A stretch of 64,000 nucleotides of DNA from Roseivirga sp. (GCA_029262895.1 JAJCYM010000066.1:35678-99677); one strand, 5' to 3'. Counted from the first letter of the stretch, positions 35,429-45,290 are shown. Notes: a model not told the origin generated them from the sequence alone. Made by a program: numbers and translations.

Positions 35429-36043
35429 ATGAAAAAGATATTAGGCATTCCGCACCCCACCATTATTGTTCTCATTCGAATTTTCTTAGGTCTGATATTC
35501 TTTGGTGCGGGTATGAGCAAGCTATATGCAGACCATGCCTTTCCGGGAATTATAGGACCAGTTTGGCTCGAGGAAAGATTGGCGGAGCATGGTCTCGGCA
35601 TGTACGCAAGATTTATTGCGGGATCTCAAATTGTAGTCGGCTTATTGCTTTTTACACAACGCTTTGCCACGCTCGGAGCACTACTCTGTTTTCCTGTAAT
35701 ACTGAATATTTTTATGGTAACCGTTTCCATGAAATGGCAGGGAACACCTTATGTGAATTTGTTTCTGCTCCTACTGAATGTCTGGCTGTTGGCCTATGAT
35801 TATCACAAGTTCAAATTTATTCTCACAGATAAAGTGGAGAAACTGCGCAATACCAAACTGGAAAGGAAGAACATGCGTGCCGACAAAATTTGGGCAGTAC
35901 CAGTTGTTTTGATACTGATTTCAGTGCCCTTGTCCTACCTGAATATTATCGCAGCCTGGGTCCTGTGTGGGGTAGCTGTTCTTGTTATTATAATCAACCA
36001 ACTCAAACACCGAAAGAAGCGGTCCATGGCCAATCCAGAATAA
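35429..36043 (+). CDS. DoxX-like membrane protein
   Basis: A 204-aa protein with five or six helices. The N-terminal half (VLIRIFLGLIFFGAGMSKLYADHAFPG, then GLGMYARFIAGSQIVVGLLLFTQRFATLGALLCFPVI) resembles the DoxX/DoxD superfamily. The C terminus is basic. Function is unknown; DoxX-type proteins in bacteria are linked to redox or membrane sulphur chemistry. A strong terminator follows at 36125-36159. Confidence 0.75.
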   Translation: MKKILGIPHPTIIVLIRIFLGLIFFGAGMSKLYADHAFPGIIGPVWLEERLAEHGLGMYARFIAGSQIVVGLLLFTQRFATLGALLCFPVILNIFMVTVSMKWQGTPYVNLFLLLLNVWLLAYDYHKFKFILTDKVEKLRNTKLERKNMRADKIWAVPVVLILISVPLSYLNIIAAWVLCGVAVLVIIINQLKHRKKRSMANPE

Positions 36044-36124
36044 TTTTCAGGCCTGTTGGAACATTCTTTTATTTAGGTCGTCTTAAAAGTACCTCGTAAG
36101 GAGGTAATATACATCCAAATCGTG

Positions 36125-36159
36125 CCCTGGCTGAATTTTCAGTCGGGGTTCTTTTTTTT
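36125..36159 (+). terminator. Rho-independent terminator after the DoxX-like gene
   Basis: CCCTGGCTGA (36125-36134) and TCAGTCGGGG (36139-36148) form a 10-pair stem with two G-T pairs and a four-base loop; a long T-run follows (36149-36159). The element lies inside the longest reading frame of the nitroreductase gene, whose start is therefore placed downstream. Confidence 0.85.
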
Positions 36160-36184
36160 AGTGATACTGCCTACTTTTACGGCC

Positions 36185-36877
36185 ATGAGTCAACAAGATA
36201 AGAAGCTGATAGACGGCCATCCTTATGTCAAGTACACCCATGTACATTATGGAGCTGAGGAGATGGTCCTTAAAAGCAAATTATTTCACGGTTGGATGGA
36301 CACTCGAAGAAGTGTCAGGGAGTTTTCGGATAAGCCCGTTCCCAAAGAGGTCATTGATAGAGTCATTCTATCTGCTTCTACCGCCCCTTCCGGTGCTCAT
36401 AAACAACCATGGACATTTTGTGTGGTAAGCAATCCCGCAATAAAAAGTAAGATTCGTGAGGCGGCAGAAAAAGAAGAATATGATAGTTATCATGGTCGCA
36501 TGAGTGATTCCTGGTTAAAAGATCTCCAACCACTCGGTACCGATTGGCACAAACCCTTTCTAGAGACAGCACCCTATTTAATTATCGTTTTTAAAAAACC
36601 ATATAATATTGGTCCGAATGGCGAAAAGCTCAACAATTATTATGTAAATGAATCTGTGGGGATTGCCTGTGGCTTTTTACTCACAGCCATTCATGAAGCA
36701 GGCTTGGTAACGCTTACCCATACACCTAGTCCTATGAATTTCCTTGCGAAAATTCTGGAAAGACCAGGAAATGAAAGGGCTTTTTTACTGCTTCCGGTAG
36801 GCTATGAGGCTGATGAAGTTTATGTTCCAGACCTGTCAAGGAAGGGACTTGATGAGGTTGCGGTGTACTATGAATGA
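36185..36877 (+). CDS. Nitroreductase family protein
   Basis: A 230-aa flavoprotein of the nitroreductase/iodotyrosine deiodinase-like type. FMN-binding signatures include TRRSVREFSDKPVPKEVIDRVILSASTAPSGAHKQPW and the C-terminal YVNESVGIACGFLLTAIHEAGLVTLTHTPSPM. Such enzymes reduce nitro groups or dehalogenate with NAD(P)H. The upstream extension to 36122 would start with GTG and encode a fake signal peptide from the terminator T-run, so the ATG at 36185 is used. Confidence 0.88.
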   Translation: MSQQDKKLIDGHPYVKYTHVHYGAEEMVLKSKLFHGWMDTRRSVREFSDKPVPKEVIDRVILSASTAPSGAHKQPWTFCVVSNPAIKSKIREAAEKEEYDSYHGRMSDSWLKDLQPLGTDWHKPFLETAPYLIIVFKKPYNIGPNGEKLNNYYVNESVGIACGFLLTAIHEAGLVTLTHTPSPMNFLAKILERPGNERAFLLLPVGYEADEVYVPDLSRKGLDEVAVYYE

Positions 36878-36992
36878 AAAATCTGCTTATATTCGTCCAG
36901 ATTAAACAATTGGATTCCCAACCTATCGAAATTGTTTATTTCAGACTAATAAATACAACTCTGAAATCCAACTACAAAAAAAATCATCTTAC

Positions 36993-38372
36993 ATGGAAAG
37001 TACATTGATTGATGATGTCTCTAGAATCAACTTTTTAGACAATCTAAAGGAATCAACCCCTGGGGAAACTGAATTTCACCAGGCTGTTCAGGAAGTTCAT
37101 GAAAGCGTTGCCCCGGTTATTGAACGACATGTCGAATATAGAAAACACAAAATTCTTGAGCGGATTGTTGAACCAGAAAGAATCATCAGTTTTCGGGTAA
37201 CCTGGATAGATGACAATGGTGTGCCTCAGGTTAATCGAGGATACCGCGTACAAATGAACAGTGCCATTGGCCCCTACAAAGGTGGTTTGCGCTTTCATCC
37301 CTCCGTAAATCAAAGCATCCTTAAATTCTTAGGGTTTGAACAAATATTCAAAAACGCGCTTACCAGCTTGCCCTTAGGCGGTGGCAAAGGTGGATCCAAC
37401 TTTGACCCAAAAGGAAAGTCGGATGGCGAAGTAATGCGCTTCTGTCAAAACTTCATGTTGGAACTTTCTAAACACATTGGACATAGAATAGACATTCCTG
37501 CCGGGGATATTGGCGTAGGTGGCCGGGAAATTGGGTACATGTACGGCATGTATCGGAAAATCGAAAACCAATTCTCTGGGGTACTTACAGGCAAAGGTGT
37601 AAAGTGGGGTGGCAGCCTGATCAGACCAGAGGCCACTGGTTATGGTTTGGTTTATTTTTCTCAGTATATCCTGGAAAACATCAATGACTCCATGGAAGGC
37701 AAAACCTGCTTGGTTTCGGGTTCAGGAAATGTGGCCCAATACGCCATAGAAAAAATTATCGAGTTGGGTGGAAAGGTGTTAACTGTTTCAGATTCTTCGG
37801 GGCATATATATGATGAGGCCGGTATCGATGCCGACAAGCTTAGGTTCATTCAGGAACTCAAAAACGAAAGACGAGGTAGGATTGCAGAGTATGCAGGTGA
37901 GTACGATTCTGCCCATTATTTTGAAACAGACCGGTCACTTGATCACAATCCAATATGGTCGCACAAAGCGGATTGTGCGTTGCCCTGCGCTACGCAAAAC
38001 GAATTAAATGGTAAGGATGCACAACACTTGGTTGACGGAGGTACCATTTTGGTTGGTGAAGGTGCCAACATGCCTTGTACTCCTGAAGCCATTAACATAT
38101 TGCAAAATAACGGTGTGATCTATGCCCCTGGAAAAGCATCAAACGCTGGTGGCGTGGCCACTTCCGGACTTGAGATGGCGCAAAACTACTCAGGCTCCCA
38201 TTGGACCAGCGAGGAAGTAGATAGAAGGCTGCAAATCATTATGCGAACCATTCATGACAATTGCCTACATGCAGCCCAGAAGTACAGTTCAGGCCCAGAC
38301 TATATGGCCGGAGCAAATATTGCAGGGTTCCTAAAAGTAGCCGATTCAATGATTGCTCAAGGGGTAACTTAA
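36993..38372 (+). CDS. gdhA: Glutamate dehydrogenase (NADP-type)
   Basis: A 459-aa enzyme of the hexameric class that interconverts 2-oxoglutarate and glutamate. Markers are GPYKGGLRFHPSVN, the catalytic Lys in LPLGGGKGG, SGSGNVAQYAIEK for the nucleotide-binding fold, and the C-terminal NAGGVATSGLEMAQN. Length and motifs are those of the NADP-dependent biosynthetic form, though coenzyme preference cannot be proven here. It supplies the glutamate used by HisC and other transaminases. Confidence 0.95.
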   Translation: MESTLIDDVSRINFLDNLKESTPGETEFHQAVQEVHESVAPVIERHVEYRKHKILERIVEPERIISFRVTWIDDNGVPQVNRGYRVQMNSAIGPYKGGLRFHPSVNQSILKFLGFEQIFKNALTSLPLGGGKGGSNFDPKGKSDGEVMRFCQNFMLELSKHIGHRIDIPAGDIGVGGREIGYMYGMYRKIENQFSGVLTGKGVKWGGSLIRPEATGYGLVYFSQYILENINDSMEGKTCLVSGSGNVAQYAIEKIIELGGKVLTVSDSSGHIYDEAGIDADKLRFIQELKNERRGRIAEYAGEYDSAHYFETDRSLDHNPIWSHKADCALPCATQNELNGKDAQHLVDGGTILVGEGANMPCTPEAINILQNNGVIYAPGKASNAGGVATSGLEMAQNYSGSHWTSEEVDRRLQIIMRTIHDNCLHAAQKYSSGPDYMAGANIAGFLKVADSMIAQGVT

Positions 38373-38391
38373 TCCATAAATTCACTAGAGT

Positions 38392-39741
38392 ATGACTGGT
38401 CTCAAGATCAAAACACTCTTTCTTATTGGCATTCTGCTCCTTTCAGCGCTGGAGCTTAGCGCGCAAAACTATTCTAAACGTAAAATTCAGAAGGACCTAA
38501 AAAATCTCCCTGGTTTCAATCAAGCCTATGTTGGTTTCCAGTTGTATGATCCTGTCAAGGATAAGGTGATTGCGACCCACCTGGAGGACAAGTACATGAC
38601 GCCTGCCTCTAATACAAAACTCTTTACTTTTTATGCCGGGTTTAAAATGCTGGACGATGCTGTACCGGCTATGAACTACACTATCTCTGGTGACTCATTG
38701 ATCTTTTGGGCAACAGGAAACCCATTGTTTTTGCATCCGGAGGTTGACGATGATGCCGTTCTGGATTTTTTAAACCAAAGACCGGAGCAGCTCTTTTACT
38801 GGACAAGGCCAAATGAGGAAGAGCGATTTGGTCCAGGCTGGAGTTGGGACGATTTCAGAGGATACTATTCTGCCGAAAAAGCGATATTTCCCATTTATGG
38901 CAATAGCACCATCTCCTATATCGATCGATCAGCACAATCGATAAAGGTGATTCCAAATCGTCTGTCTCTAAATTTCAAACCAAGCTCAGATACCACAAGG
39001 ACAGATGGCAACTCCATTCGAAGGGCTGAATTTGACAATACCTTCGATTATAAGATTGGGCTTCCTGATGCTACTGTCAGTGATACAACCATAATTGACG
39101 AGCAGGTAAGGCCTTTCAAATATTCTGATGATTTATTTAAGAAGCTCTTGGCAGATACTTTAAAAAGAGCAGTCAGGCCCTATGGACATGCTCCCCGAAA
39201 TGGTGAGAAAAAAACACTCTACAGCCTTCCTGTTGATACCCTATTTAGACGTATGCTTCAGCCCAGCGATAATCTTATGGCCGAACAGATTCTATTGATG
39301 GCGAGCGGACAGGTAAATGATACCTTAAGCACCATGGGTGCCATTGATTTTATGCAGGAAAACTATTTCAACGATTGGACAGATGAGTTGATTTGGGTTG
39401 ACGGATCAGGGCTATCGAGATATAATATGTTCACACCAAGGACAATAGTCAGGCTCTTGAAAATACTAAGGGAAGAAGTGGGCGAGCAACGAATGTTCTC
39501 ATTACTACCTGCTGGCGGAGTTTCGGGCACAATTAGGAATTGGTATGCCGGTGAAAATGAACCTTATGTTTTTGCCAAGACAGGAACGATCAGTAACAAT
39601 CACTGCCTCAGTGGTTATGTGAAAACCAAATCAGGTAAAACCCTAATTTTCACTTTTATGGTCAATCACTATATCCACTCAACCAACCAAGTGAGACAAA
39701 GTATGCAAACGATGTTAGAAAAAATCAGGAATGCCTATTGA
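38392..39741 (+). CDS. dacB: D-alanyl-D-alanine carboxypeptidase/endopeptidase (PBP4 family)
   Basis: A 449-aa exported S13-family enzyme that trims or cleaves peptidoglycan cross-links. The signal peptide is residues 1-25. The active-site motifs are SNTK (Ser73-Lys76), SDN (Ser292-Asn294) and KTG (396-398). The usual S13 insert domain is present between the first two. It starts 19 nt after gdhA and may be transcribed with it. Confidence 0.93.
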   Translation: MTGLKIKTLFLIGILLLSALELSAQNYSKRKIQKDLKNLPGFNQAYVGFQLYDPVKDKVIATHLEDKYMTPASNTKLFTFYAGFKMLDDAVPAMNYTISGDSLIFWATGNPLFLHPEVDDDAVLDFLNQRPEQLFYWTRPNEEERFGPGWSWDDFRGYYSAEKAIFPIYGNSTISYIDRSAQSIKVIPNRLSLNFKPSSDTTRTDGNSIRRAEFDNTFDYKIGLPDATVSDTTIIDEQVRPFKYSDDLFKKLLADTLKRAVRPYGHAPRNGEKKTLYSLPVDTLFRRMLQPSDNLMAEQILLMASGQVNDTLSTMGAIDFMQENYFNDWTDELIWVDGSGLSRYNMFTPRTIVRLLKILREEVGEQRMFSLLPAGGVSGTIRNWYAGENEPYVFAKTGTISNNHCLSGYVKTKSGKTLIFTFMVNHYIHSTNQVRQSMQTMLEKIRNAY

Positions 39742-40154
39742 TAACCTTAAACGAACATGAGTTCGGGATAACTAATTTATTTAAAAACTGATTTTCAGTA
39801 TAGCCACAATTATTGCACATCCCGTCTTGCTTTCGCGAAGCTTCAGCGAAGCAAAGAGGGATCTTTTTCAGCAGTGAAAGTCAGGCTTACTCATTAAACG
39901 TGAAAAGATTTCTCCGTCCCTAAAACTCGGGGCTGCGAAATGAATGTAGGATGGCGATTCTTAAAGTAAGGGAGATTTCTTCTCTGGAACTCACGTTAAG
40001 CTAAACCTCAAATAAAGAGGGCGTCTCAAAAGCCAAAAAAAACCGTCATTCCCATGAAAATGGGAATCTCAATGTAGTGTTACGGTTCAGATTTGGAGAT
40101 TCCCGCTTTCGCGAGAATGACGAGACTGACTTTTTAGACATCCTCTTATAAATA
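39742..40154. other. 413-bp gap with palindromic repeats, no gene
   Basis: The gap between dacB and the cyanovirin-like gene contains a GCTTC-AGC-GAAGC hairpin near 39838-39850, several GGGA-rich stretches and the composite palindrome at 40045-40121. I see no reading frame with coding character. Confidence 0.6.
40045..40121. repeat. Composite intergenic palindrome (BIME-like)
   Basis: Two imperfect hairpins face each other: GTCATTCCC with GGGAATCTC (40045-40070), and GAGATTCCC with GAGAATGAC (40096-40121). The outer halves are also inverted relative to each other, so the whole can fold as one long hairpin. Very similar sequences built around GTCATTCCCGCGAAAGCGGG are scattered in many bacterial genomes. 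Confidence 0.6.
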
Positions 40155-40346
40155 CTAGCACCCGTCAGGAGCAAATTTCAACTGACCATTGCAATTCGCA
40201 ATGTCATACTTTAAGGAACTGGTTGTCCATGAGCCATTTGCCATTTGTGTATCGGCAGTAATTGTGATGCGCCCATCACCGGCATCAGATATGCGCACAT
40301 TTCTGCTGGTTAGCTGGTAAGTGCCTGGAGGAATTGTATTACTCAT
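40155..40346 (-). CDS. Short cyanovirin-N-like (CVNH) lectin, one repeat
   Basis: A 63-aa protein that matches one repeat of the two-repeat cyanovirin-N homology domain: an initial PPGTYQLTSRN corresponds to FSQTCYN-type starts, and GSWTTSSLKYDIANCNGQLKF to GGYNTSSIDLNSVIENVDGSLKW-type segments. CVNH proteins bind high-mannose glycans. The usual Cys in TCxN is Ser14 here and the second Cys is absent; the only cysteines are Cys52 and Cys63. No signal peptide is seen. A full CVNH needs two repeats, so the protein may dimerise. The upstream region is very AT-rich. Confidence 0.65.
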   Translation of the reverse strand: MSNTIPPGTYQLTSRNVRISDAGDGRITITADTQMANGSWTTSSLKYDIANCNGQLKFAPDGC

Positions 40347-40657
40347 AATGATAGTGTTTTAGTTAAAAAAATAATTTATTAAGTAATATAATATAATTGA
40401 TTATTTATAAAAACATGTTTATTTAAAAATGAAACTACTTGTCTTTTTAAAATCGAATATTATTCCTATTAATATTTTATTTTAATGAGATTTACCTTAA
40501 AGAGGCCTCCTCTTGGTAATAGGGTTGATTGGTCCTGGTATACTAAGACTTTGCAATAGGCAATAGAACCCGATGCAGATATTCACACCATTCCTCAAAA
40601 AATAAGGCTTCTCATAAGACGGTTTCACTATCTTAATGCACAAACAATATTGAGCTT
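40347..40657. other. 311-bp intergenic region, very AT-rich in its first part
   Basis: The first 150 bp are extremely A+T-rich (for example TAATATAATATAATTG near 40385) and should hold the promoter of the divergent lectin gene. The rest precedes the sortilin-like gene. I found no gene, and no convincing TAnnTTTG box at a proper spacing. Confidence 0.5.
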
Positions 40658-43600
40658 ATGAAACGTGTGATTTCTAATTTACTCTTATGCCTGCTTGTGA
40701 TCGGTACTACCTCCGTTCAGGCACAACAACTCACCTCCGAGACATTGAATGGCCTTCGACTGAGAAATATTGGCCCTGCCAATATGAGCGGTAGAATAGT
40801 TGACTTGGCTGTTGTGGAGAAAGATCCATATATCATTTATGCTGCCTCAGCCACTGGTGGTGTTTGGAAGACCATTAACAATGGAGTAACGTTTACCCCG
40901 GTTTTCGATAAAGGAGGCACCCACTCCGTGGGAGATATTGCCGTACATCAAGGAGATCCCAATCATGTTTGGGTAGGTACCGGAGAGAGAGCCAATCGCC
41001 AAAGCTCAGGCTGGGGTGATGGTGTTTATAAATCCACAGATGCCGGGAAAACCTGGACAAATATGGGTTTAAAAGACTCTCACCATATCGGGCGGATTGT
41101 CCTCCATCCTACAGATCCCAATATTGTTTATGTAGCCGCTATGGGCCATTTATGGGGAGCAAATGAAGAGCGTGGGCTTTATAAATCAACCAATGGTGGT
41201 GAAACCTGGCAACGGCTGATCTATGTGGACGAGAATACCGGTGTAGTGGATGTGGCCATGGATCCAACCGACCCGAACATTCTATATGCGGCCACCTACC
41301 AAAGAAGAAGGAGGCCTTATGGTTTCAATGGTGGTGGTCCGGGTAGTGGATTGCACAAATCTACAGATGGCGGTAGAACCTGGAAAGAATTAAGAACCGG
41401 ATTGCCGGAAGGTGAATACGGAAGAATAGGTATCTCAATATATCGCAGCAATCCCAATATTGTTTATGCTTCAGTAGAACAAGGGTATCAATACAATGCC
41501 TCTACTGCCTACAACAGTCGAAGGGCCGGTTTGTACAGATCTGAAGACAAAGGGGAAAGCTGGACTTTTATGAGTGATTGGAATCCTCGTCCAATGTATG
41601 CAAGTCAGCCTCTTGTTGATCCTAGCGATGATCAGCGGATTTATATGATGAATCAATTCAGCTATTCTGATGATGGAGGTAAAAAATTTACGGCTCCTCG
41701 CCAATCGCTACATGGTGATGACAGAATCGTTTGGGTAAATCCCAATGACAGCAGACATGTAATCAAAGGTGACGATGGAGGCATAGGAATTTCCTATGAT
41801 CGTGCCAAAACCTGGCTCTTTGTGAACAATCTGCCGTTGAGCCAATTCTACCGGGTAAGTGTGGATATGGCCGAACCGTACAATGTATATGGAGGTCTTC
41901 AAGACAATGGAAGCTGGTATGGTCCGAATGCGACCTATGACAGTCGAGGTATTTTGAATTCCGACTGGAAAAAGACCGGAGGTGGAGATGGATTTTTGAA
42001 CCTCCCTCACCCTACAGATCCTGATATTCTATATGGAGAGTCTCAATACCTAGGTTTATTCAGGCTAAACAAGAAGACCAGACAAAGTCAATCCATCAGG
42101 CCTGGTGACCCAAAGGGGCGAATAGGTGCAAGAAGAAATTGGGATGCCTGGGGCCCTGGAATCGCTGAACCAGAACTCGGCAATGCTATGGCACCAGCTA
42201 ACTGGGATGGTCCATTCTATTTGTCAAAACATGATCCAAACACAATTTATGCCGGAACTAACATTCTCTGGAAAAGCACTGATGGCGGCAGCAACTGGAA
42301 GTCCCTGGGAGATTTGACCACCAAAGTGAACAGAAGAGAACTTGAAATTATGGGCCAAAGAGGTGATACCAGCACAGCTTCACTGGATGATGGTATTCCG
42401 TATTATCCTACCCTCACTGCCGTTGCCGAATCGCCATTAAAGGCCGGCATGCTCTACGTAGGCACAGATGATGGTCTTATGCAAGTATCCTCTGATGATG
42501 GCCTCAATTGGACCGATGTAACAGGAAGACTTTCGGGGCTTCCAAAAGAAACCTGGATCAATACAATTGAACCTTCAACCCACTTTGCCGGTACGGCTTA
42601 TGTGGCGATTAACAACTACAGGAACAACGACTTTAATAACTACATCTACAAAACCTCAGATTTCGGTCAAACCTGGACATCGGTTGAGGGAGATTTACCG
42701 GCCAATCGCGTAGCCAGAACGCTTAGGGAAGATCCCAAAAACCCAAACCTGCTCTATTTGGGCACCGAGATTGGATTATTTGTTTCTATTAATGGTGGCA
42801 GAAATTGGGTGGAGCTGAAAAACAATATGCCCACGCTACCATTCAATGATTTGGTAATACATCCACGAGATAATGACCTGGTTTTGGGCACGCATGGTAG
42901 AGGAGTCTGGATTTTGGACAATCTCAATTCGCTGCAGGAATTGACGCCAAATGCTTTGAATCAGCAAGCCGCTTTATTCAGTATCCCAACCGGAGTAATG
43001 ATCAATTATAGCAGTACCGGTGCGCATACGGGAGATATGTTCTATAGAGGTCAAAACCCTCAATCCGGAGCACTGATTGACTACTACCTAAAATCCGCAG
43101 TGGAAAAGGATGATATAAGTCTAACCATTTACGATTTGCAGGGCAAGGAGATTAATACCGTGAGGGTCGATACTACGGCTGGAATCCACAGGGCTTCCTG
43201 GAATATGACCTACAAGTCTTCTATCCCACCTCAGCGATTTGGGAACCGTACTTTCCAAACTCCGGGGCCAAGAGTTGTGCCTGGGCTTTATGTAGCAAAA
43301 CTTACCGTAAACGGTAAAACCATGGAGCAAAATTTCAGGGTAGAAGACGATCCGAGAATCGAGATGAGTATTGCAGACCGAACAGCCTGGACTGCCAGTG
43401 TTATAGAAATTTATGATCTGATGACAGCCACTCGAACCGAAAGCCAGGCAATCAGAAAAATCCTTCAGAAAGTCAACAAACTAGAGAAGGATAAAAAGAA
43501 ACTTTCTGCAACGGCAGTGGCTGAGGTCAAAGAGCTCAATCGCATGTATGGTGAACTTTCAAGCAGAGCCAGTGGCCTTTACAGGCAAGTCGCGAGCTAC

Positions 43601-43762
43601 ATCGGGCTTATGACCGGTGATCAGAAGTCGCAGTTTGAGTATTATCATAGCATGCTGAAGAAACTGGCGCCTAGAAAAGATGCCCTGATGAATAAAACCA
43701 TTCCTCAACTTAATAAAAGGTTGAAGGGAGATGATCGTATCGTAGTGGATCAACAACAATAG
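40658..43762 (+). CDS. Large exported sortilin/BNR-repeat protein
   Basis: A 1034-aa protein with a signal peptide (residues 1-22, ending VQAQ). The body is a beta-propeller built from Asp-box (BNR) repeats: STDAGKTW, STNGGETW, STDGGRTW, SEDKGESW, STDGGSNW, TSDFGQTW and SINGGRNW, as in Vps10/sortilin-like and glycosyl hydrolase BNR proteins. The C-terminal 250 residues include an Ig-like strand region (SLTIYDLQGKEINTV) and a coiled-coil stretch (QKVNKLEKDKKKL). Such proteins are common in peptide-degrading Bacteroidota. It is followed 25 nt later by an S10 peptidase, suggesting a role in extracellular protein handling. Confidence 0.85.
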   Translation: MKRVISNLLLCLLVIGTTSVQAQQLTSETLNGLRLRNIGPANMSGRIVDLAVVEKDPYIIYAASATGGVWKTINNGVTFTPVFDKGGTHSVGDIAVHQGDPNHVWVGTGERANRQSSGWGDGVYKSTDAGKTWTNMGLKDSHHIGRIVLHPTDPNIVYVAAMGHLWGANEERGLYKSTNGGETWQRLIYVDENTGVVDVAMDPTDPNILYAATYQRRRRPYGFNGGGPGSGLHKSTDGGRTWKELRTGLPEGEYGRIGISIYRSNPNIVYASVEQGYQYNASTAYNSRRAGLYRSEDKGESWTFMSDWNPRPMYASQPLVDPSDDQRIYMMNQFSYSDDGGKKFTAPRQSLHGDDRIVWVNPNDSRHVIKGDDGGIGISYDRAKTWLFVNNLPLSQFYRVSVDMAEPYNVYGGLQDNGSWYGPNATYDSRGILNSDWKKTGGGDGFLNLPHPTDPDILYGESQYLGLFRLNKKTRQSQSIRPGDPKGRIGARRNWDAWGPGIAEPELGNAMAPANWDGPFYLSKHDPNTIYAGTNILWKSTDGGSNWKSLGDLTTKVNRRELEIMGQRGDTSTASLDDGIPYYPTLTAVAESPLKAGMLYVGTDDGLMQVSSDDGLNWTDVTGRLSGLPKETWINTIEPSTHFAGTAYVAINNYRNNDFNNYIYKTSDFGQTWTSVEGDLPANRVARTLREDPKNPNLLYLGTEIGLFVSINGGRNWVELKNNMPTLPFNDLVIHPRDNDLVLGTHGRGVWILDNLNSLQELTPNALNQQAALFSIPTGVMINYSSTGAHTGDMFYRGQNPQSGALIDYYLKSAVEKDDISLTIYDLQGKEINTVRVDTTAGIHRASWNMTYKSSIPPQRFGNRTFQTPGPRVVPGLYVAKLTVNGKTMEQNFRVEDDPRIEMSIADRTAWTASVIEIYDLMTATRTESQAIRKILQKVNKLEKDKKKLSATAVAEVKELNRMYGELSSRASGLYRQVASYIGLMTGDQKSQFEYYHSMLKKLAPRKDALMNKTIPQLNKRLKGDDRIVVDQQQ

Positions 43763-43787
43763 ACTTAACCTACTAAACGAAATAGCA

Positions 43788-45266
43788 ATGAACCGTAAAT
43801 TATTAGTTGCCACCTTATTTTTAGCAACCACCATTTCAATAGTCGCACAAAGCAGAAAAATCCCTGTGGAATCTGCCGTAACGACAAACGATGAAGTAGT
43901 CATAAAAGGAAAAAGAGTACCTTTTTCTGCCACAGCCGGAACCCAACCTGTTTGGAATAATGATGGCGATCCGGTAGCTACTCTTTTTTATACTTACTAT
44001 GAAAGAACAGATGTGAAGGACAAGGATACTCGTCCACTAGTCATTTCTTTTAATGGTGGACCGGGTTCAGCCTCTGTTTGGATGCACCTTGCCTATACCG
44101 GCCCTCGCATATTGAAAATTGACGATGAAGGTTATCCTATTCAACCCTATGGCGTAAAAGACAACCCACATTCCATCTTGGATGTGGCGGATATTGTATT
44201 CGTCAACCCGGTGAATACTGGCTATTCAAGAATTGTTGATCCTGAGGCAGACCGAAAACAATTCTTTGGTGTAAATCAGGATATCGCTTATTTGGCTGAA
44301 TGGATCAACACCTTCGTGACGCGCAATAATCGCTGGAATTCGCCAAAATTTCTTATCGGAGAAAGTTACGGAACTACCAGGGTATCCGGCTTATCATTGG
44401 CCTTACAAGGCCGTCAATGGATGTACCTCAACGGAATTATTCTGGTATCCCCTACAGGACTAGGCATAGACAGAGATGGTCCTGTAAATCTCGCTAACCG
44501 TCTACCCTATTTCGCAGCAGCAGCCTGGTATCACAAACAACTACCTGCTGACCTTCAAAGCAAAGACCTACTCGAAGTGTTGGAAGAAGCTGAGGCCTAT
44601 ACTATGGACAAACTTCTGCCGGTTATCGCCAAGGGTGCCTGGGCCACCGATGCGGAGAAAAACGATGCAATCAGAAATTTTAGTCGCTACTCAGGACTCG
44701 ATGAACAAGTGATTCGTCAACACAATCTTGATGTTCCCACCAACTTCTTCTGGAAAGACCTACTTAGACATGAAGGACGCACCGTAGGTAGACTGGATTC
44801 ACGGTATAAAGGCATTGACCGAATGGATGCAGGAATGAGCCCCGACTTCAATTCGGAGTTGACCTCGTGGCTACATTCCTTTACCCCTGCCATAAACCAC
44901 TACTTCAAAAACTATTTGAACTATCAAACCGATATCAAATACAATATGTTTGGTCCGGTAGGTCCATGGGATAGAAGTGGCGATAATACAGGAGAAAATT
45001 TACGCCAAGCCATGGCCCAAAATCCATACCTGCATGTAATGACCCAAAGTGGATATTACGATGGAGCCACCACCTACTTCAATGCGAAGTACAATATGTG
45101 GCATCTTGATCCGAGCGGAAAGCTGAAAGATCGAATGAGCTTTAAAGGCTATCGCAGCGGGCATATGATGTACCTTCGAGCAGAAGATTTAAAAAACGCC
45201 AATGAGGATATTAGGGAGTTTATAAAGAATTCAATTCCTCCTCCAGGTACTCCAGCAAAGTATTAA
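43788..45266 (+). CDS. Exported S10 family serine carboxypeptidase
   Basis: A 492-aa exported enzyme (signal peptide to about residue 21). S10 landmarks are NGGPGSASVWMH (89-100), nucleophile Ser193 in GESYGTTR, and the Asp and His of the triad in SGYYDGATTY and GHMMY near the C terminus. It cuts C-terminal residues at acidic to neutral pH. It stands directly after the sortilin-like gene and is probably co-transcribed. Confidence 0.93.
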   Translation: MNRKLLVATLFLATTISIVAQSRKIPVESAVTTNDEVVIKGKRVPFSATAGTQPVWNNDGDPVATLFYTYYERTDVKDKDTRPLVISFNGGPGSASVWMHLAYTGPRILKIDDEGYPIQPYGVKDNPHSILDVADIVFVNPVNTGYSRIVDPEADRKQFFGVNQDIAYLAEWINTFVTRNNRWNSPKFLIGESYGTTRVSGLSLALQGRQWMYLNGIILVSPTGLGIDRDGPVNLANRLPYFAAAAWYHKQLPADLQSKDLLEVLEEAEAYTMDKLLPVIAKGAWATDAEKNDAIRNFSRYSGLDEQVIRQHNLDVPTNFFWKDLLRHEGRTVGRLDSRYKGIDRMDAGMSPDFNSELTSWLHSFTPAINHYFKNYLNYQTDIKYNMFGPVGPWDRSGDNTGENLRQAMAQNPYLHVMTQSGYYDGATTYFNAKYNMWHLDPSGKLKDRMSFKGYRSGHMMYLRAEDLKNANEDIREFIKNSIPPPGTPAKY

Positions 45267-45290
45267 CTTTCATTGCGAAGAATGAAGCAA

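Noticed and set aside
36098..36105. Perfect AAGGAGGT Shine-Dalgarno match
   Set aside because: It is not at a useful distance from a real start codon and is part of a small ACCTC/GAGGT hairpin; Bacteroidota rarely use this signal.
36122..36184. Upstream extension of the nitroreductase with an apparent signal peptide
   Set aside because: The stretch is the terminator of the DoxX gene; its T-run encodes the hydrophobic FFFLVIL residues. The start would be GTG and the ATG at 36185 fits the family.
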